A DNA stretch of 64,000 bases, taken from contig JANPJV010000076.1 in NCBI GenBank assembly GCA_031425695.1, forward strand, positions 4,096 through 68,095. The letters are read 5' to 3'. The notes under the pieces are model-generated. The model worked only from the letters and a program-made list of their open reading frames with translations. It did not search any database and was not told where the DNA came from. How positions within the stretch are numbered: position 1 is the stretch's first letter; every line of letters begins with the position of its first letter. This stretch comes from JANPJV01 sp031425695. Lineage in GTDB: Bacteria; Pseudomonadota; Gammaproteobacteria; Xanthomonadales; SZUA-5. Below, in pieces: positions 1 to 8,176 of the stretch. The position numbers were made by a program, and so were the translations under genes.

Positions 1-265
1 GCGTGCCAAATGAGCCCTGGAATTTGCACCACTTCAGAAACTCATGGGCGGCATGGGTGCCGACAAGGTTGCCGACGCCGTAGTTATCGCCCTGCGGCAT
101 TTCGGGGACGAACTTCAGCCCGCGTTCGCCCTGATCCATGAAGCTCAGGTACTCGATGCCGGGCGGCATCATGCGGAAGTGGTGCTCGCGGACGGCGAAA
201 AGCTCGTCGGCCGGCTTGTCGTCATTCGTGACGGACGCAGCGGTGCTATCGTTTCGAGTTGTCAT
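1..265 (-). CDS. Hypothetical protein, truncated by window edge
   Basis: An open frame begins with ATG at 265 on the minus strand and runs off the left edge, giving at least 88 residues (begins MTTRNDSTAASVTNDDKPAD). A GGAG ribosome site sits about 9 nt before the ATG, which supports a real gene although the 3' end is missing. The visible part is polar with a charged N terminus; no membrane segment or motif is recognised. It lies 68 bp downstream of the integrase in the same direction, so it is probably cargo or an accessory gene of the integrated element. Function unknown. Confidence 0.55.
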   Translation of the reverse strand, partial: MTTRNDSTAASVTNDDKPADELFAVREHHFRMMPPGIEYLSFMDQGERGLKFVPEMPQGDNYGVGNLVGTHAAHEFLKWCKFQGSFGT

Positions 266-333
266 GATCGCCTACTCCAAGTGGGCGGTTGTGGAAGTCG
301 TCGCCGGGTGCTGGTAACACTCGGCGGCGGCGC

Positions 334-1614
334 TTAACCCGCGATATGCGGGGATTTCTTTAGGTTCGTGACGTTCGCTCCAGATGCAGGCACGACAGCG
401 AGGAAGCCGGACCACGCCTCCATCAGTTGCCGGCGCTTGGCCAGTAGGTCACCACGGCGATACGCCGCCTCAACCTTGCTCTTGATTGCGTGCGCGAGCG
501 CCATTTCGATGACGTCGCTGGTAAAGCTTGTGCGCTCGGCCGCCCAGTCTCGGAAAGACGAACGGAACCCGTGAACGGTGAGCTCCGTGAATCCCATATC
601 GGTCTGCAGCAACTTGCGCGCACTCTCGGGGTTCATGTGCGTGCGTCCGCGCTGGCCAGGGAATAGGAACGCGCCTTTCTTGGGCAGCTCGCCGAGCATT
701 TTCAGTGCCGGCTTGGAGAGCACTACGCGATGCTCGCGATTGGCCTTCATGCGCTCGGGCGGAATCGTCCACACGCCGCCGTCCAAGTCGAACTCCGACC
801 AGCGCGCGGCGGCCGCTTCGCCCACGCGGGTCACGCAGAGAATGACCAGCTCGAGCAGGCGGGCACTGAACCCGACGCGGGCCCGCAGTAGCGCCATGAA
901 GGCCGGGAGATCGGTGTAGGCCATGGCGGCCTGATGGGTCACCTTGCTGACCTTGGATTTCTCCGGCAGCAGCACGTCCAGGTGGCCGCGCAGGCGTGCC
1001 GGGTTGTCGCCGAAACGGAACTCACGAGCGGTCGCCCAATCGAGCACAGCCTCTATGCGCTGGCGCACGCGGCTGGCCGTCTCGGTCTTGGTCTTCCAGA
1101 TTTCCTGCAGTGCCTTGACTACGAGCGCCGTGCTGACGTCCTGGACCGGGAGCGGCAGCAGGTCGGCGGCGTAGGTGTCGAGTGTCGAGCGCCATTGCGC
1201 CCGGTGCTTCGCATTGCGCCAGGTCGATTCGTGCGCCTCGATGTACTTTTCAGCGCACTGGCCGAACGTCATCAGCTTGGCCTTCGCGAGCTTGGCGTCG
1301 GTGCGGGCCTGTTTCTTCTCGTCACCCGGGTCGCGACCTTCTCGCAGCACCAAGCGGAGTTTGTCGGCGTCCTCGCGAGCTTTCTTCAGCGGTACGTCAT
1401 CGAGTGAACCGAGCCCTATTTCACGCACGCGGCCGTCTCGGCGATCGCGGTAGCGGAACAGCCAAGACTTTGTCACATGACCCACTTCGGACGCCGAAGC
1501 GGCGACGTTGAGCACCAGATTGCCGCCGTCGGCATACCTGCCCGGAAGATTCAAATTTCGAATCATCAACGGACTAAGGCGATCTCTGATGCGCTTCGGC
1601 ACGTTCCCCCACAT
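334..1614 (-). CDS. Tyrosine recombinase/integrase, P4/DUF4102 type
   Basis: Site-specific recombinase of the phage/genomic-island class, catalysing integration and excision at an att site. The N-terminal part carries the DUF4102-like segment (YADGGNLVLNV), followed by a SAM-like core-binding region and the C-terminal catalytic domain. Catalytic residues visible are the first Arg in CVTRVGEA, the H-x-x-R box in HGFRSSFRDWA and the Tyr near AAYRRGD, so the enzyme looks intact (about 426 aa). The ATG at 1614 follows an AGG; an upstream ATG at 1638 and a GTG at 1602 after GGGGG are alternatives. A tRNA-Ser-like 3' end lies about 170 bp upstream, as expected for a tRNA-targeting island integrase. 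Confidence 0.9.
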   Translation of the reverse strand: MWGNVPKRIRDRLSPLMIRNLNLPGRYADGGNLVLNVAASASEVGHVTKSWLFRYRDRRDGRVREIGLGSLDDVPLKKAREDADKLRLVLREGRDPGDEKKQARTDAKLAKAKLMTFGQCAEKYIEAHESTWRNAKHRAQWRSTLDTYAADLLPLPVQDVSTALVVKALQEIWKTKTETASRVRQRIEAVLDWATAREFRFGDNPARLRGHLDVLLPEKSKVSKVTHQAAMAYTDLPAFMALLRARVGFSARLLELVILCVTRVGEAAAARWSEFDLDGGVWTIPPERMKANREHRVVLSKPALKMLGELPKKGAFLFPGQRGRTHMNPESARKLLQTDMGFTELTVHGFRSSFRDWAAERTSFTSDVIEMALAHAIKSKVEAAYRRGDLLAKRRQLMEAWSGFLAVVPASGANVTNLKKSPHIAG

Positions 1615-1783
1615 CCTTACCTGCACTGCTTCCCACACAAATTACGCTGGTTTCAGATGGGCGTCAATGGGGCGCGTTGGCGCGAGTGCTAGCGGTAGCA
1701 AACAGAAATGTAGCCATGACAGCTAGTTACGGTGCGGGTTGTGTGGGTTTTAGTGGTCGCCAGTGGGCAAAAGATTAGGCGGA
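1615..1783. other. Integrase upstream region
   Basis: Non-coding stretch between the integrase start and the att-like site. It presumably holds the integrase promoter and arm-type recombinase sites, but no convincing -35/-10 or repeat set is visible. No complete tRNA gene is found here: there is no T-loop TTCGA upstream of the tRNA-like end. From 1841 to 2075, on the chromosomal side, I see no gene. Confidence 0.4.
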
Positions 1784-1840
1784 CACCCTCTCCGCCAATA
1801 AAACAGCCGCCCGATGGGCGGCTTTTTTATTGGCGGAGAG
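1784..1840. other. Candidate att site (tRNA-Ser 3' end) joined to a long terminator hairpin
   Basis: CACCCTCTCCGCCA at 1784-1797 matches the usual 3' acceptor end of a serine tRNA, while the rest of the tRNA is absent, as expected of the remnant direct repeat at one end of an island. It merges into a perfect inverted repeat spanning 1788-1840: inner stem AGCCGCCC / GGGCGGCT followed by six T, outer arms CTCTCCGCCAATAAAA and its reverse complement. The inner part is a standard Rho-independent terminator that would work in both directions. Confidence 0.6.
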
Positions 1841-2075
1841 CGTGATTTTCGATCGCTTTGCGCGCGCAGCGCGCAATCGAATCGAACGCACGTCGGCTAC
1901 GCCCACGGGCCGGATGAGAACGTTCGGCGCACGGGTATCCAAACGAAGGAATGCCGAAGAGCGCGAGCACGGCGCAGCCGCGCGCAGCCCGCAGGGCATG
2001 GGCCATGGATGGCCATGCAATCCTACCCATCCGAAAACTCCTTCCCTACGGCTGTCCATATCGAAAGGCAGGCCG

Positions 2076-2816
2076 CTACTCGACTGGATAAACCGCCGCA
2101 ATGGCGCAGCCGTAGCGGTCCGCCGGCGTTTCAAAGCGTCCGGCCCTGTCGGCGTCGGTGGCTGAGGACAACACCGCCACATCCCCGGGGTGCCCGCATA
2201 CGAGGTCGAGCCCGACACCCGAACGCAGGGTCAGCGAGGACTGGTATGAGACCTGAGGGCAGGAATTCGCAAACTCGATCCGATAGCGGCTGTTTCCGCC
2301 CGATCGCCGTTTACCGGTCTCCACGACGATGCCGGAGCCGTCCTCCGACCAGCCCCGGACTTGGCTCGGGCGCAAACAGTAGTCGTACGAGCCGCGAAAA
2401 GTTTGTTTGTCCGAGCGTTTGCCGACGGCTTCGACCGGCGCCAGCAGTTGCGCTTCAGCCAACTTGGCGTCGGCGCTCCGGGCAAGGCTTGCGTACTCAC
2501 GTGTAGTCAGTGTCCGCACTGCGAAGATCGGGCAAAGCTCGGTTCGCGTTCTGACGAACTCGCGTGGCCCGCCGCAAACCCATCCGTGCGTCGCCAGGAA
2601 CGCGGCGTCGGTGGCCGCATCCGGACACGCACCTCCAAATTGCACCTGATGGCGCGACGTCTCTGTAGCCACCAGCAGCCGGTCCGGCGTCAGCTGGCGA
2701 ACGCTCGAAACCTCGCGTGCATCCAGGCATTCCGCATCGGGCGCAGGCATGCGCTCGGGCACCTCAGCTGCGGCGGCGTGGATCCAGGCGAGTGCGACCA
2801 TCGATAACGAATTCAT
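2076..2816 (-). CDS. Secreted protein with two cysteine-containing repeats (DUF6491-like)
   Basis: A protein of about 246 aa with an N-terminal hydrophobic signal (MNSLSMVALAWIHAAAA), so probably periplasmic. Two homologous halves are visible: each starts near a Cys (ECLDAREV, DYCLRPSQV), has a Gly-rich strand followed by a second Cys, and ends with a C-x-I-x-A-V motif (CPIFAVRTL and CAIAAVYPV). This layout resembles small DUF6491-type secreted proteins in tandem; the family call is tentative. The start at 2816 is chosen over a longer frame because AGGAG lies 6 nt before it and the signal peptide begins there. It is divergent from hemN. Function unknown. Confidence 0.6.
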   Translation of the reverse strand: MNSLSMVALAWIHAAAAEVPERMPAPDAECLDAREVSSVRQLTPDRLLVATETSRHQVQFGGACPDAATDAAFLATHGWVCGGPREFVRTRTELCPIFAVRTLTTREYASLARSADAKLAEAQLLAPVEAVGKRSDKQTFRGSYDYCLRPSQVRGWSEDGSGIVVETGKRRSGGNSRYRIEFANSCPQVSYQSSLTLRSGVGLDLVCGHPGDVAVLSSATDADRAGRFETPADRYGCAIAAVYPVE

Positions 2817-2993
2817 TGGGGCTCCTGAATTTTGAATGGGCCAGTGGGACACGGGGCATCACTGTTTAGCTCGTCGGAAGGCGTTGGCATCGATCAAGAC
2901 AGCAGAGCAGGGACATCGGCAGAACGTAGCTCGTTCATGTTCGGCTCGAGCCTACATACGTGAATTGAAGGGAGAGCATCGGAATGCTTCCCT

Positions 2994-3007
2994 TTGACGC
3001 AGATCAA
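2994..3007 (+). promoter_or_regulatory. FNR/ANR box upstream of hemN
   Basis: TTGACGCAGATCAA fits the FNR consensus TTGAT-N4-ATCAA. Its centre is 3000.5, exactly 41.5 bp before the A of the hemN ATG (3042), the class II activator spacing. A weak -10 (CACACT, 3030-3035) fits. Anaerobic activation of hemN is typical in proteobacteria. Confidence 0.8.
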
Positions 3008-3041
3008 GACGCGCCCAGCATCAGCGGGCCACACTGCCCGC

Positions 3042-4436
3042 ATGCCAGCCATCGCCTTCAGCCCCGAGCTCCTGCGTCGCTACGACCGCCCAGGTCCACG
3101 CTATACCTCGTATCCGACGGCACCGCAGTTTCGCGGTGACTTCGGAGAAGACGAGTTGCGGGCCGCCGCGCTCGCCAGCAATGGCGACCCGATTCCCCGG
3201 CGGCTTTCGATTTATGGGCACATGCCGTTTTGCGTGAGCCCATGTTTTTACTGTGGCTGCAATCGAGTGATCACCCGGGATGTCGCGCGCGGCGAGCAGT
3301 ACATCGAGCGCCTGTGCGAGGAGATCGATCTCACCGCGCCACTGTTCGATCGCGACCGCGAGGTGGTGCAACTGCATCTCGGCGGCGGCACGCCCAATTT
3401 CTTCACGCCCGCGCAGATCGGTCGGCTGCTGTCGCGCCTGCGCGAGCGTTTCAGCTTCGCAGCGGCGGCGGATCTGGAGTGTTCGATCGAGCTTGATCCG
3501 CGCTTCATCACGGCGGACGAAGTCCACGCGCTCGCCGCTGCAGGCTTCAACCGGGCCAGCCTCGGCGTGCAGGATTTCGATCCCGCGGTGCAGGAGGCGA
3601 TCAATCGGGTGCAGGGCATCAAGGAGACCCGTGCGATCGTGGATGCGTGTCGCGCCAGTGGCATGGGGTCGGTCAACATCGATCTCATCTATGGGCTGCC
3701 ACGCCAGGAACGCGAGAACTTCCGGCGCACGCTGGAAACGGTCATCGAGATGCGACCTGACCGCCTCGCCATCTATGGCTACGCACACATGCCGAAGCTG
3801 TTCAAGGCGCAGAAGCAGATCGAGGCTGAGGAGTTGCCGTCCGCCGAGGAGCGTCTCGCGTTGTTGCAACTGGCGATCAGCGAACTCGGCGCGGCCGGCT
3901 ATCACCATATCGGGATGGATCACTTCGCACTGCCGCACGATGATCTCGCGCAGGCGCTCGAGCGCGGTTCGCTGCAGCGCAATTTCATGGGTTATACGAC
4001 CCACGCGCAGACCGACCTGATCGGGCTCGGCATCAGTGCGATCAGCCAGATCGGCGATACCTACAGCCAGAATCCGCGTGACCTCACTGGCTGGCAGGGC
4101 GCGGTCGAGAACGGCCGGCTGCCGGTATTCCGCGGCATGCGCATGAGCGGCGACGACCAGTTGCGTGCCGATGTCATCCAGCAGCTGATGTGCCAGGGCG
4201 AAGTCTTGATCGCGCCGCTCGAGCGCCGCCACGCCATCGCTTTTCGCTCCTATTTCGCGGATGCGCTCGCGCGCCTGGCCCCTTTGGTGGCGGACGGCCT
4301 GGTGAATGTCCGCCACGACCGCATCCGGGTCAGCGGGCACGGGCGCCTGCTCCTACGTAATATCGCCATGTGCTTCGACCGTTATCTCGACCAGCCCGTG
4401 GCGATCTTGCCACCCTCCTTCTCCCGTGCCATCTAG
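3042..4436 (+). CDS. hemN: Oxygen-independent coproporphyrinogen III oxidase
   Basis: Radical-SAM enzyme that converts coproporphyrinogen III to protoporphyrinogen IX in haem synthesis without oxygen; cytoplasmic. The cluster motif is visible near residues 62-72 (CVSPCFYCGC, i.e. C-x3-C-x2-C plus an extra Cys), preceded by the typical PRYTSYPTAPQF segment. HLGGGTPNFF and GLPRQERENF are conserved HemN blocks. Length about 464 aa is normal. The start at 3042 is preferred: the only longer start is a TTG inside the FNR box. No Shine-Dalgarno sequence precedes the ATG, suggesting a leaderless mRNA. fnr follows 13 bp downstream, probably co-transcribed, the classic hemN-anr pairing. Confidence 0.95.
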   Translation: MPAIAFSPELLRRYDRPGPRYTSYPTAPQFRGDFGEDELRAAALASNGDPIPRRLSIYGHMPFCVSPCFYCGCNRVITRDVARGEQYIERLCEEIDLTAPLFDRDREVVQLHLGGGTPNFFTPAQIGRLLSRLRERFSFAAAADLECSIELDPRFITADEVHALAAAGFNRASLGVQDFDPAVQEAINRVQGIKETRAIVDACRASGMGSVNIDLIYGLPRQERENFRRTLETVIEMRPDRLAIYGYAHMPKLFKAQKQIEAEELPSAEERLALLQLAISELGAAGYHHIGMDHFALPHDDLAQALERGSLQRNFMGYTTHAQTDLIGLGISAISQIGDTYSQNPRDLTGWQGAVENGRLPVFRGMRMSGDDQLRADVIQQLMCQGEVLIAPLERRHAIAFRSYFADALARLAPLVADGLVNVRHDRIRVSGHGRLLLRNIAMCFDRYLDQPVAILPPSFSRAI

Positions 4437-4449
4437 TGCGAGGGTGGCT

Positions 4450-5202
4450 GTGAGCGCGCCGGCGTTCCCGCGCAGCGACGTGCGCATTCTCGCGGACGAT
4501 GGCGACGCCCTGCATTTCTGCTCGACCTGTGCGTTCTCGCAAGCCTGTATCGCCGAGGGCATGCACAAGCACGCACTGCTCGATCTGCATGTGCTGGTCG
4601 AGCACGTCGGCCCGCTGCACGCCGGGGAACACATCTTTCGCGAGGGCGACCCGTTCGTCGCGATTGCCGCGGTGCGCGCTGGCACCGTCAAGACCTATGT
4701 GATTGATCCGAACGGCGAGGAACAGGTACTCGGCTTCCATTTTCCAGGTGAGGTCATCGGCCTCAGCGCGATCGATGGCGACCGCTTTCCGTGCAGCGCG
4801 GTGGCGCTGGACACGGTCATGCTCTGCCGCTTCTCATTCCAGAAGATGGCACTGCTGGCCACCCGCGTCCCCGGCCTGCAGCGCCAGCTCTTTCGCCTGC
4901 TCAGCCGCGACATCGGCCGCGCTACGCTGCTCGCCGGCGACTGGGCCGCCGACCAGCGTATGGCGGCTTTCTTGCTGGCCATGTCGCGGCGCCTCTCCGA
5001 ACGTGGTTTTTCCGCAGTGCGCTTCCAGCTGACCATGGCACGCACCGATATCGCCAATTACCTGCGCCTAGCCCCCGAAACCGTCAGCCGCGTGCTGCGG
5101 CGCTTTCAGGACGACGGGCTCCTGGTCATCGAGCGCCGCGAGGTGGAGATCGTCGACCAGCCCAGGCTGAATGCGTTGGCGGGGCCGGTGTTGCGGGATT
5201 AG
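4450..5202 (+). CDS. fnr: Oxygen-sensing FNR/ANR transcription regulator
   Basis: CRP-family regulator that holds a [4Fe-4S] cluster and activates anaerobic genes. N-terminal cluster ligands are visible as C-x2-C-x5-C (CSTCAFSQAC) with the fourth Cys in VMLCRFSF, matching the four essential FNR cysteines. A cyclic-nucleotide-like barrel and dimer helix follow, then a winged helix with recognition segment APETVSRVLRRF; the E-x2-SR contacts are those that read TTGAT. The GTG at 4450 gives about 250 aa, the family length, after a GAGGG; a longer in-frame start would overlap hemN. It is the likely reader of the FNR boxes found across this window. Confidence 0.93.
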   Translation: MSAPAFPRSDVRILADDGDALHFCSTCAFSQACIAEGMHKHALLDLHVLVEHVGPLHAGEHIFREGDPFVAIAAVRAGTVKTYVIDPNGEEQVLGFHFPGEVIGLSAIDGDRFPCSAVALDTVMLCRFSFQKMALLATRVPGLQRQLFRLLSRDIGRATLLAGDWAADQRMAAFLLAMSRRLSERGFSAVRFQLTMARTDIANYLRLAPETVSRVLRRFQDDGLLVIERREVEIVDQPRLNALAGPVLRD

Positions 5203-5215
5203 GGGGCGGCTTTTA

Positions 5216-5355
5216 GTAGGTCACGTTGCGCCCGCCCGGTGCCCGGATCGATGGTACCGGACGTCGGGCGCTACGTGACACTCGCGCGAGGCATTGTCAC
5301 GTAGCCCGATTTGATACAGCGAAAGCATGCGGATCGCGGGCGCAACGTGACCTAC
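5216..5355. repeat. REPIN-type element (GTAG family A)
   Basis: Four related arms in alternating orientation: GTAG-GTCACGTTGCGCCC ... GGGCGCTACGTGAC ... GTCACGTAGCCCG ... GGGCGCAACGTGAC-CTAC. GTAG/CTAC ends with imperfect hairpins are the hallmark of REP elements mobilised by RAYT transposases (for example SMAG repeats of Stenotrophomonas). It lies between fnr and norB. Confidence 0.75.
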
Positions 5356-5374
5356 GCCAGCCATTCGGAGGGCA

Positions 5375-5405
5375 TCCAAAGCGGCGCGGAGCGCCGCACT
5401 CCAAA
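5375..5405. repeat. Palindromic repeat, family E
   Basis: Hairpin built on AAAGCGGCGCGG / GCGCCGCACTCC. The same sequence recurs as an inverted pair at the start of the SCO1 gene (13860-14010), so it is a dispersed repeat and not a unique terminator. Confidence 0.6.
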
Positions 5406-5436
5406 CTGGTGCGGCCGTCTGGCATTTCACCCTCGC

Positions 5437-5450
5437 TTGATCCAGATCAT
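5437..5450 (+). promoter_or_regulatory. FNR/ANR box upstream of norB
   Basis: TTGATCCAGATCAT, one mismatch from consensus, centre 5443.5. Class II spacing predicts a start of transcription near 5485 with a -10-like GAACAT (5473-5478), leaving a leader of about 19 nt with GGAG before the norB ATG. In denitrifiers a DNR-type regulator often reads the same motif. Confidence 0.75.
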
Positions 5451-5503
5451 GGCCCCGCTCCCCCATCCGCTCGAACATGCGCTCAACCACCATGGAGAGC
5501 GTG

Positions 5504-7855
5504 ATGAGCATTACCCGAAAACTTTGGCTGGGCCTGAGCGCCCTGCTCGTGGTGTCCTTTTCGATTCTGCTGTGGGCCGGGACCGAGATTTTTCGCGTTG
5601 CGCCGCCGATGCCGGAGCGCGTGGTCAGTGTCGAGGGCGAACTGGTCTACAGCCGCGCCGATATCGAGCAGGGGCGGCAGGTCTGGCAATCGATCGGCGG
5701 CATGCAGCTGGGTTCCATTTGGGGCCATGGCAGTTACGTTGCGCCCGACTGGAGCGCCGATTGGCTGCACCGCGAAGCGGTCGACGTACTCGACCAGTGG
5801 GCCCGCAGCGAGTACGCCAGCGCCACCTATGCCCTGTTGAATGCCGAGCAGCAGGGAGCGCTGCGCGCGCGTCTGCGCGGGGTCATGCGCACCAATCGCT
5901 ACGACCAGGCAACGGCGACGATCACGCTGCCGCGCGAACGTGTAATTGCGGTCTCGAACGTGGCCGCGCACTACATCAGCCTGTTCGGCAACGATCCTGC
6001 GACGGCCGCCTTGCGCGAAGCCTATGCGATGAAGAACGACACGGTCGACACGCTGGAGCACCGGCGCGCGTTGACCGCCTTCATCTGGTGGACTGCGTGG
6101 GCGGCGGGGACTGAGCGCCCGGCCGATGCAACAGCGTCCGCGCACAGCGCAGACCCACCACAGGCAACAGCGGCCACAGCAGGCACGCCGGTCGCGGCTG
6201 CCGTCACTTACACCAACAACTGGCCGAGCGAGCCGTTGATCGGCAACACGCCACCGCCGTCACTGTGGCTGTGGTCGGTGTTCAGCGTGTTGTTCCTGAT
6301 TGCCGGCATCGGCGCGCTTGGCTGGTTCTACGCGGTCAGCCATGCCAACGAAGATCGTGACCACAAGCTGCCGGCGAGCGATCCATTCGCTGCGCTCAAG
6401 GTCACCCCGTCCATGCGCGCGACTGCGAAGTATTTCTGGGTAGTGCTGGCGCTGTTCCTGACGCAGATTGCGCTCGGCGCGATCACCGCGCACTACCAGG
6501 TGGAAGGCCAGGAAGCCTACGGCTTTGCGCTCGCCGAATACCTGCCGTACTCGCTCGCGCGCACCTGGCACACGCAACTCGCGGTGCTGTGGATCGCGGT
6601 CGCGTGGCTCGCCACCGGCCTCTACATCGCGCCAGCGCTGTCGGGCCACGAGCCGAAATTCCAGCGGCTCGGCGTCAACTTCCTGTTCGTCAGCCTGCTC
6701 ATCATCGTCGTCGGCTCATTTGCCGGGCAGTGGCTCGCGGTGATGCAGAAGCTCGGCCTCGACAACAATTTCTGGTTCGGTCACCAGGGCTGGGAGTACG
6801 CGGACATGGGCCGCTTCTGGCAGTGGTATCTGTTCATCGGTCTGCTGCTGTGGCTGGGCCTGGTGGGGCGCTCACTGTGGCCGGTGCTGCGCGGGCCCGC
6901 ACATGAGTCCAAATCGATCATCGCGCTGATGTTCCTGTCGACCGTCGCGATTGGCCTGTTCTTCGGCGCCGCGCTGATGTGGGGCGAGCACACGCATATC
7001 TCCGAAGTCGAATACTGGCGCTGGTGGCTGGTGCACTTGTGGGTGGAAGGCTTCTTCGAGGTGTTCGCGGCAGCGGTAATGGCACTGATCTTCACCCGCC
7101 TCGGTTTGATCAAGACCTCCACCGCGACCGTGGCCGTGCTGTTCGCCACAATCATCTTCATGGCCGGCGGCGTGCTCGGGACTTTGCATCACCTCTACTT
7201 CGTCGGCACGCCGACCGCTGTGGTTGCGCTCGGCGCCAGCTTCAGCGCGCTCGAAGTGGTGCCGCTCGCCTTCATCGGCTTCGAGGCCTACCACACCTAC
7301 AAGCTCGGACAGGCAACGCCGTGGATGGCACGCTACAAGTGGCCGATCCTGTTCTTCGTCGCGGTCTCGTTCTGGAACCTCGTCGGCGCCGGCCTGTTCG
7401 GTTTCTTGATCAACCCGCCGGTCTCGCTGTACTACATGCAGGGCTTGAACCTCACCGCCCTGCATGGACACACTGCGCTGTTCGGCGTCTACGGCATGCT
7501 CGGCATCGCGCTCATGCTGTTCTGTCTGCGCGGTCTGCGCGGGCAGATGGTCTGGGACGCGCGCCCACTGAAGGTGGCGTTCTGGTCGCTCAACATCGGC
7601 CTGACGCTGATGGCCTTGCTGACCCTGCTGCCGATCGGCGTGCTGCAACTGATCGCCGCAATCAGCCACGGCTACGCCTACGCACGCTCCGCCGATTTCA
7701 TGCAGCAGCCGCTGATCGAGCTGCTGGTGTGGATGCGCGTTCCGGGCGACACCATCTTCAGCTTCGGGGCGCTGGCACTGGCGTGGTTCGTATTGCGCCT
7801 TTGGGTGGCACCGAAACGGGAGGCGGTGGTGGCGGGGGAGGTGGTGCCGTCGTAG
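5504..7855 (+). CDS. norB: Quinol-dependent nitric oxide reductase (qNor)
   Basis: Inner-membrane haem-copper-family enzyme reducing 2 NO to N2O with quinol electrons. At about 783 aa it is the long single-subunit form: residues ~35-215 form the periplasmic extension with the cytochrome-like fold but no CxxCH, followed by about 12 hydrophobic segments. Haem and non-haem-iron ligands are visible in HTQLAVLWIA, in HLWVEGFFEVFA (His and Glu) and in the paired His of GTLHHLYFVG. No norC is adjacent, consistent with qNor. The start at 5504 follows GGAG. Preceded by an FNR box; nnrS follows after a repeat tract. An Ala-rich stretch (about residues 200-230) looks inserted in the extension. Confidence 0.95.
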   Translation: MSITRKLWLGLSALLVVSFSILLWAGTEIFRVAPPMPERVVSVEGELVYSRADIEQGRQVWQSIGGMQLGSIWGHGSYVAPDWSADWLHREAVDVLDQWARSEYASATYALLNAEQQGALRARLRGVMRTNRYDQATATITLPRERVIAVSNVAAHYISLFGNDPATAALREAYAMKNDTVDTLEHRRALTAFIWWTAWAAGTERPADATASAHSADPPQATAATAGTPVAAAVTYTNNWPSEPLIGNTPPPSLWLWSVFSVLFLIAGIGALGWFYAVSHANEDRDHKLPASDPFAALKVTPSMRATAKYFWVVLALFLTQIALGAITAHYQVEGQEAYGFALAEYLPYSLARTWHTQLAVLWIAVAWLATGLYIAPALSGHEPKFQRLGVNFLFVSLLIIVVGSFAGQWLAVMQKLGLDNNFWFGHQGWEYADMGRFWQWYLFIGLLLWLGLVGRSLWPVLRGPAHESKSIIALMFLSTVAIGLFFGAALMWGEHTHISEVEYWRWWLVHLWVEGFFEVFAAAVMALIFTRLGLIKTSTATVAVLFATIIFMAGGVLGTLHHLYFVGTPTAVVALGASFSALEVVPLAFIGFEAYHTYKLGQATPWMARYKWPILFFVAVSFWNLVGAGLFGFLINPPVSLYYMQGLNLTALHGHTALFGVYGMLGIALMLFCLRGLRGQMVWDARPLKVAFWSLNIGLTLMALLTLLPIGVLQLIAAISHGYAYARSADFMQQPLIELLVWMRVPGDTIFSFGALALAWFVLRLWVAPKREAVVAGEVVPS

Positions 7856-7871
7856 GTCCAACTTGGCTTGC

Positions 7872-8060
7872 GTGGGTTCGGACCTTGTCCGAACGCTTTT
7901 GCTCACCAAGAGCGTCCGGACAAGGTCCGGACCCACGTACGGCAAGGAAAGCTCGCTTTTACTCACCAAGAGCGTCCGGACAAGGTCCGGACCCACGTAC
8001 GGCAAGGAAAGCTCACTTTTGCTCACCAAGAGCGTCCGGACAAGGTCCGGACCCACGTAA
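7872..8060. repeat. 60-bp tandem repeat of a palindromic REP (family C)
   Basis: The segment GAGCGTCCGGACAAGGTCCG plus ACCCACGTACGGCAAGGAAA and flank recurs at a period of exactly 60 bp about three times, preceded by an inverted copy (GTGGGTTCGGACCTTGTCCG at 7872) and followed by a decayed copy near 8104-8130. Each unit contains the palindromic core TCCGGACAAGGTCCGGA. It fills nearly all of the 321 bp between norB and nnrS; I see no gene there. Single copies of the same unit sit inside ccoQ and ccoI. Confidence 0.85.
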
Positions 8061-8176
8061 GGCAACAAAAGTTCGTGCTCCCATCGTGTCGCGCCTGAGC
8101 CGAGAGCGTCCGACAAGGTCCGGCACGTGGATACCGGCCTCACCCATCCATCGCCCTCGCGGGCGCAACGTGACCC

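Noticed and set aside
44..337. Plus-strand frame at the left edge
   Set aside because: The minus-strand frame with GGAG and ATG at 265 is more convincing and overlaps it; the plus frame has no ribosome site.
1700..1797. Complete tRNA-Ser gene
   Set aside because: Only the 3' acceptor sequence is present; no T-loop, anticodon arm or 5' acceptor strand can be placed.
4306..4449. Longer N terminus of FNR
   Set aside because: It would overlap hemN coding sequence and give 298 residues; the GTG at 4450 gives the family length and keeps the cysteine cluster near the N terminus.
7872..8079. CRISPR array
   Set aside because: The 60-bp units are near-identical throughout with no variable spacers, and the repeat core is a dispersed REP; no cas gene is nearby.
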